A DNA stretch of 7,230 nt from Alphaproteobacteria bacterium (GTDB lineage Bacteria > Pseudomonadota > Alphaproteobacteria > Micavibrionales > Micavibrionaceae), in assembly GCA_021776015.1 (NCBI GenBank), contig JAJFGT010000198.1, positions 1 through 7,230 of the forward strand, given 5' to 3'. Both the position numbers and the translations under genes were made by a program. Positions 5,902 through 7,230 of this stretch are shown piece after piece (position 1 is the stretch's first letter; every line of letters starts with the position of its first letter). A model generated the notes under the pieces. That model did not search any database and had not been told where the DNA came from. It saw only the letters and a program-made list of their open reading frames with translations.

Positions 5902-6585
5902 ATGTCTACAATTGTTGATTTTAAAAAACCTATCATGCCAAAAGCAACTTCTGTATGGCTTATAGATGAAACAACCCTCACATTTGAACAAATTGGAGCT
6001 TTTACATCCCTTCATCCTATTGAAGTCCAAGCTCTTGCAGACGGAGAGATAGGACGAGGTATTGTCGGAAGGAACCCTATTGATGAGGAACTTCTAACAC
6101 AAGAAGAAATTGATAAAGCACAAGCTGACTCTCAGTATCATATGCAAGCACTTTCTAGCAATCTCCCATCCATTAAAACACGCTCCAAAGGTCCTAAATA
6201 CACACCTGTGGCAAAACGCGGGGATAAACCTGATGCTATTGCTTACCTCATTAAGCATCACCCAGAAATCGTGGAATCTCAAATCTGCAAACTTGTGGGA
6301 ACAACAAAGCCTACAATTTTGGCTATTCGTGAACGTACACACGCTAATATCGTCAACATAAAACCTCGGAACCCTGTCGATCTTGGAATCTGCACTTACA
6401 AAGAACTGGAAACAGCCTCTTATAAAGGCCTTAGAGCCCTTGGAAGAGATCCAGAAGAAGAAGCACGTAAGAGAGCAGAAGAAGAAAAAGCTCAACGAGA
6501 AGATGATGAGAAAAGAAATAGTGATGGAGAGGGTGGAAGCGCAGGAAGCGATGGCTTTGACTTCAGTAACTTTATGAAGAGCTAA
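5902..6585 (+). CDS. trcR: Cell cycle transcriptional regulator TrcR (DUF1013 family)
   Basis: The protein has 227 residues. The family is conserved in Alphaproteobacteria, and the Caulobacter member is an RNA-polymerase-associated regulator of cell-cycle genes, from memory. The N-terminus MPKATSVWLIDETTLTFEQI (12-31) followed by HPIEVQALADGEI and GRGIVGRNPI (51-60) is the family signature and includes a helix-turn-helix-like segment. A second conserved block runs from about residue 105 to 170, with KPDAIAYLIKHHPEI (109-123), GTTKPTILAIRERTH (133-147) and PRNPVDLGICT (155-165). This looks like a second helix-turn-helix module. From about residue 183 the tail is unusual in composition: a charged Glu/Lys/Arg helix, then Gly/Ser-rich, ending FDFSNFMKS. 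It is transcribed alone, divergent from the 141-residue gene and convergent with the kinase. A strong ribosome binding site supports the start. Confidence 0.93.
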   Translation: MSTIVDFKKPIMPKATSVWLIDETTLTFEQIGAFTSLHPIEVQALADGEIGRGIVGRNPIDEELLTQEEIDKAQADSQYHMQALSSNLPSIKTRSKGPKYTPVAKRGDKPDAIAYLIKHHPEIVESQICKLVGTTKPTILAIRERTHANIVNIKPRNPVDLGICTYKELETASYKGLRALGRDPEEEARKRAEEEKAQREDDEKRNSDGEGGSAGSDGFDFSNFMKS

Positions 6586-6606
6586 CGCTTATTCCCTAAA
6601 ATAAAA

Positions 6607-6638
6607 AAGAATGATCTTTAGAAATAGAGATCATTCTT
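6607..6638 (-). terminator. Rho-independent terminator for the histidine kinase gene
   Basis: A perfect 11-bp stem, AAGAATGATCT (6607-6617) with AGATCATTCTT (6628-6638), closes a 10-nt loop. Read on the minus strand it is followed by a T-rich tract (TTTTTATTTTA), starting just after the kinase stop at 6645. On the plus strand no T-run follows, so it serves mainly the kinase, although it could also protect the trcR transcript end. The stem is AT-rich. Confidence 0.75.
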
Positions 6639-6644
6639 ACTATC

Positions 6645-7230
6645 CTATAGATCATCCTTAAGGATAACCATTCGTCGAGATGGAAGTGTAATCGTCACAA
6701 GAGTTCCCTTTCCAAAATCAGATTCTAACTCGAGCCCTCCACCATGAAGCTCTGCCATAGCTCGCGCAAGAGGAAGTCCAAGACCAGTCCCTTCTCGCTC
6801 ATCAGCATGATCTGAACTAGCCACTTGTCCAAATGGCTCCAATGCATATTTTATTTTTTCCTTAGGAATTCCAATACCATGATCCTCAACAGAGAGTATC
6901 AGATCACCCAATTCATTAAGAGAGACTGTGGTTTTTACCTCTTGTCCATTTTTTGAGAATTTAACGGCATTACTCACAAGATTAATCAAGATCTGACGAA
7001 TAAGACGCATATCGGCTCGTAAGGGAGGAATTTCTCCCTTGATATCAACAGAGAGACGCACCCCACTCTTAAAAGCTCTAGACTCCATAATACGGGATAC
7101 AGACCTAACCAATGTTGAAACATCTATATCTTGCTCATCTAGATCTACTTTTCCAGACTCAATTTTAGACATGTCCAAAACTTCATTAATAATTTCAAGC
7201 AAATGCTTAGCACTTAAATGAATATCTCCT
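6645..7230 (-). CDS. Sensor histidine kinase, 3' part (end of HisKA plus full HATPase domain), cut by window edge
   Basis: The frame stays open to base 7230 (upstream codons read Gly-Asp-Ile-His-Leu-Ser-Ala-Lys-His-Leu), so the start and the phospho-accepting His lie outside; the TTG at 7202 is not the start. About 195 residues are visible. Counting from 7202, LEIINEVLDMSKIESGKVDL is the end of the HisKA dimerisation helix. It is followed by the HATPase_c domain: N box NLVSNAVKF (74-82), G1 box VEDHGIGIPKE (105-115), F box EPFGQ (122-126), G2 box GTGLGLPLARAMAELHGG (138-155), and the final GKGTLVTITLP (164-174). All ATP-binding motifs are intact. The protein ends with 11 residues after the domain and no receiver domain. 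This type (DHGIGIP, PAS-linked or membrane-bound) includes DivJ/PleC-like cell-cycle kinases, but the sensor part is not visible, so the signal cannot be assigned. It converges with trcR. Confidence 0.93.
   Translation of the reverse strand, partial: GDIHLSAKHLLEIINEVLDMSKIESGKVDLDEQDIDVSTLVRSVSRIMESRAFKSGVRLSVDIKGEIPPLRADMRLIRQILINLVSNAVKFSKNGQEVKTTVSLNELGDLILSVEDHGIGIPKEKIKYALEPFGQVASSDHADEREGTGLGLPLARAMAELHGGGLELESDFGKGTLVTITLPSRRMVILKDDL

Noticed and set aside
6094..6495. 133-codon open frame on the minus strand, antisense to trcR
   Set aside because: It lies entirely inside the well-supported trcR gene, has a Phe/Cys/Ser-rich composition typical of a reverse-complement shadow, and has no ribosome binding site or family match.

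Overview
The window looks like chromosomal DNA from an AT-rich alphaproteobacterium. The clearest lineage marker is a TrcR/DUF1013 protein (5902-6585), a family essentially confined to Alphaproteobacteria. Two further genes fit: a BioC/NDUFAF5-type methyltransferase with the C-terminal signature I associate with alphaproteobacterial members, and a hybrid-type sensor kinase end. The low GC could suit a host-associated order such as Holosporales or Rickettsiales, but that is a guess.

Layout. (1) 1-3107, plus strand: a tight three-gene run. It holds the 3' part of a large protein I do not recognise (possible degenerate Nudix folds), a short methyltransferase-like protein whose SAM-binding region appears lost, and an intact glyoxalase II (gloB). 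Gaps are only 2-3 nt. (2) 3120-5014, minus strand: two overlapping genes for exported, cysteine-containing, mostly helical proteins of unknown function. (3) 5062-5158: a broken second copy of the 3' end of gloB, so the two exported-protein genes sit between direct repeats of gloB sequence. (4) 5179-5604, minus strand: a small protein with a charged helical N-terminus and a Q/P/N/G-rich, basic C-terminus. (5) 5605-5901: a 297-bp divergent intergenic region with a good sigma70-type promoter facing left and a perfect inverted repeat just upstream of trcR. (6) 5902-6585, plus strand: trcR. (7) 6607-6638: a hairpin whose T-rich flank terminates leftward transcription. (8) 6645-7230, minus strand: the 3' part of a sensor histidine kinase, cut by the window edge.

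The most notable structure is the approximately 1.94-kb island 3121-5061. The gloB reading frame ends 12 nt before the first exported-protein gene. Remnants of gloB positions 2896-2919 and 3041-3120 reappear on the far side of the pair in the same orientation. The remnant lost 127 bp between two CTCAAAAA microrepeats. This fits insertion of a two-gene cassette by integration or duplication at the 3' end of gloB, leaving gloB intact, followed by decay of the spare copy. No integrase or transposase is present. The cassette probably carries its own promoter, which would give a leaderless transcript. Its proteins show no family I recognise and are the best candidates for an undescribed system here.
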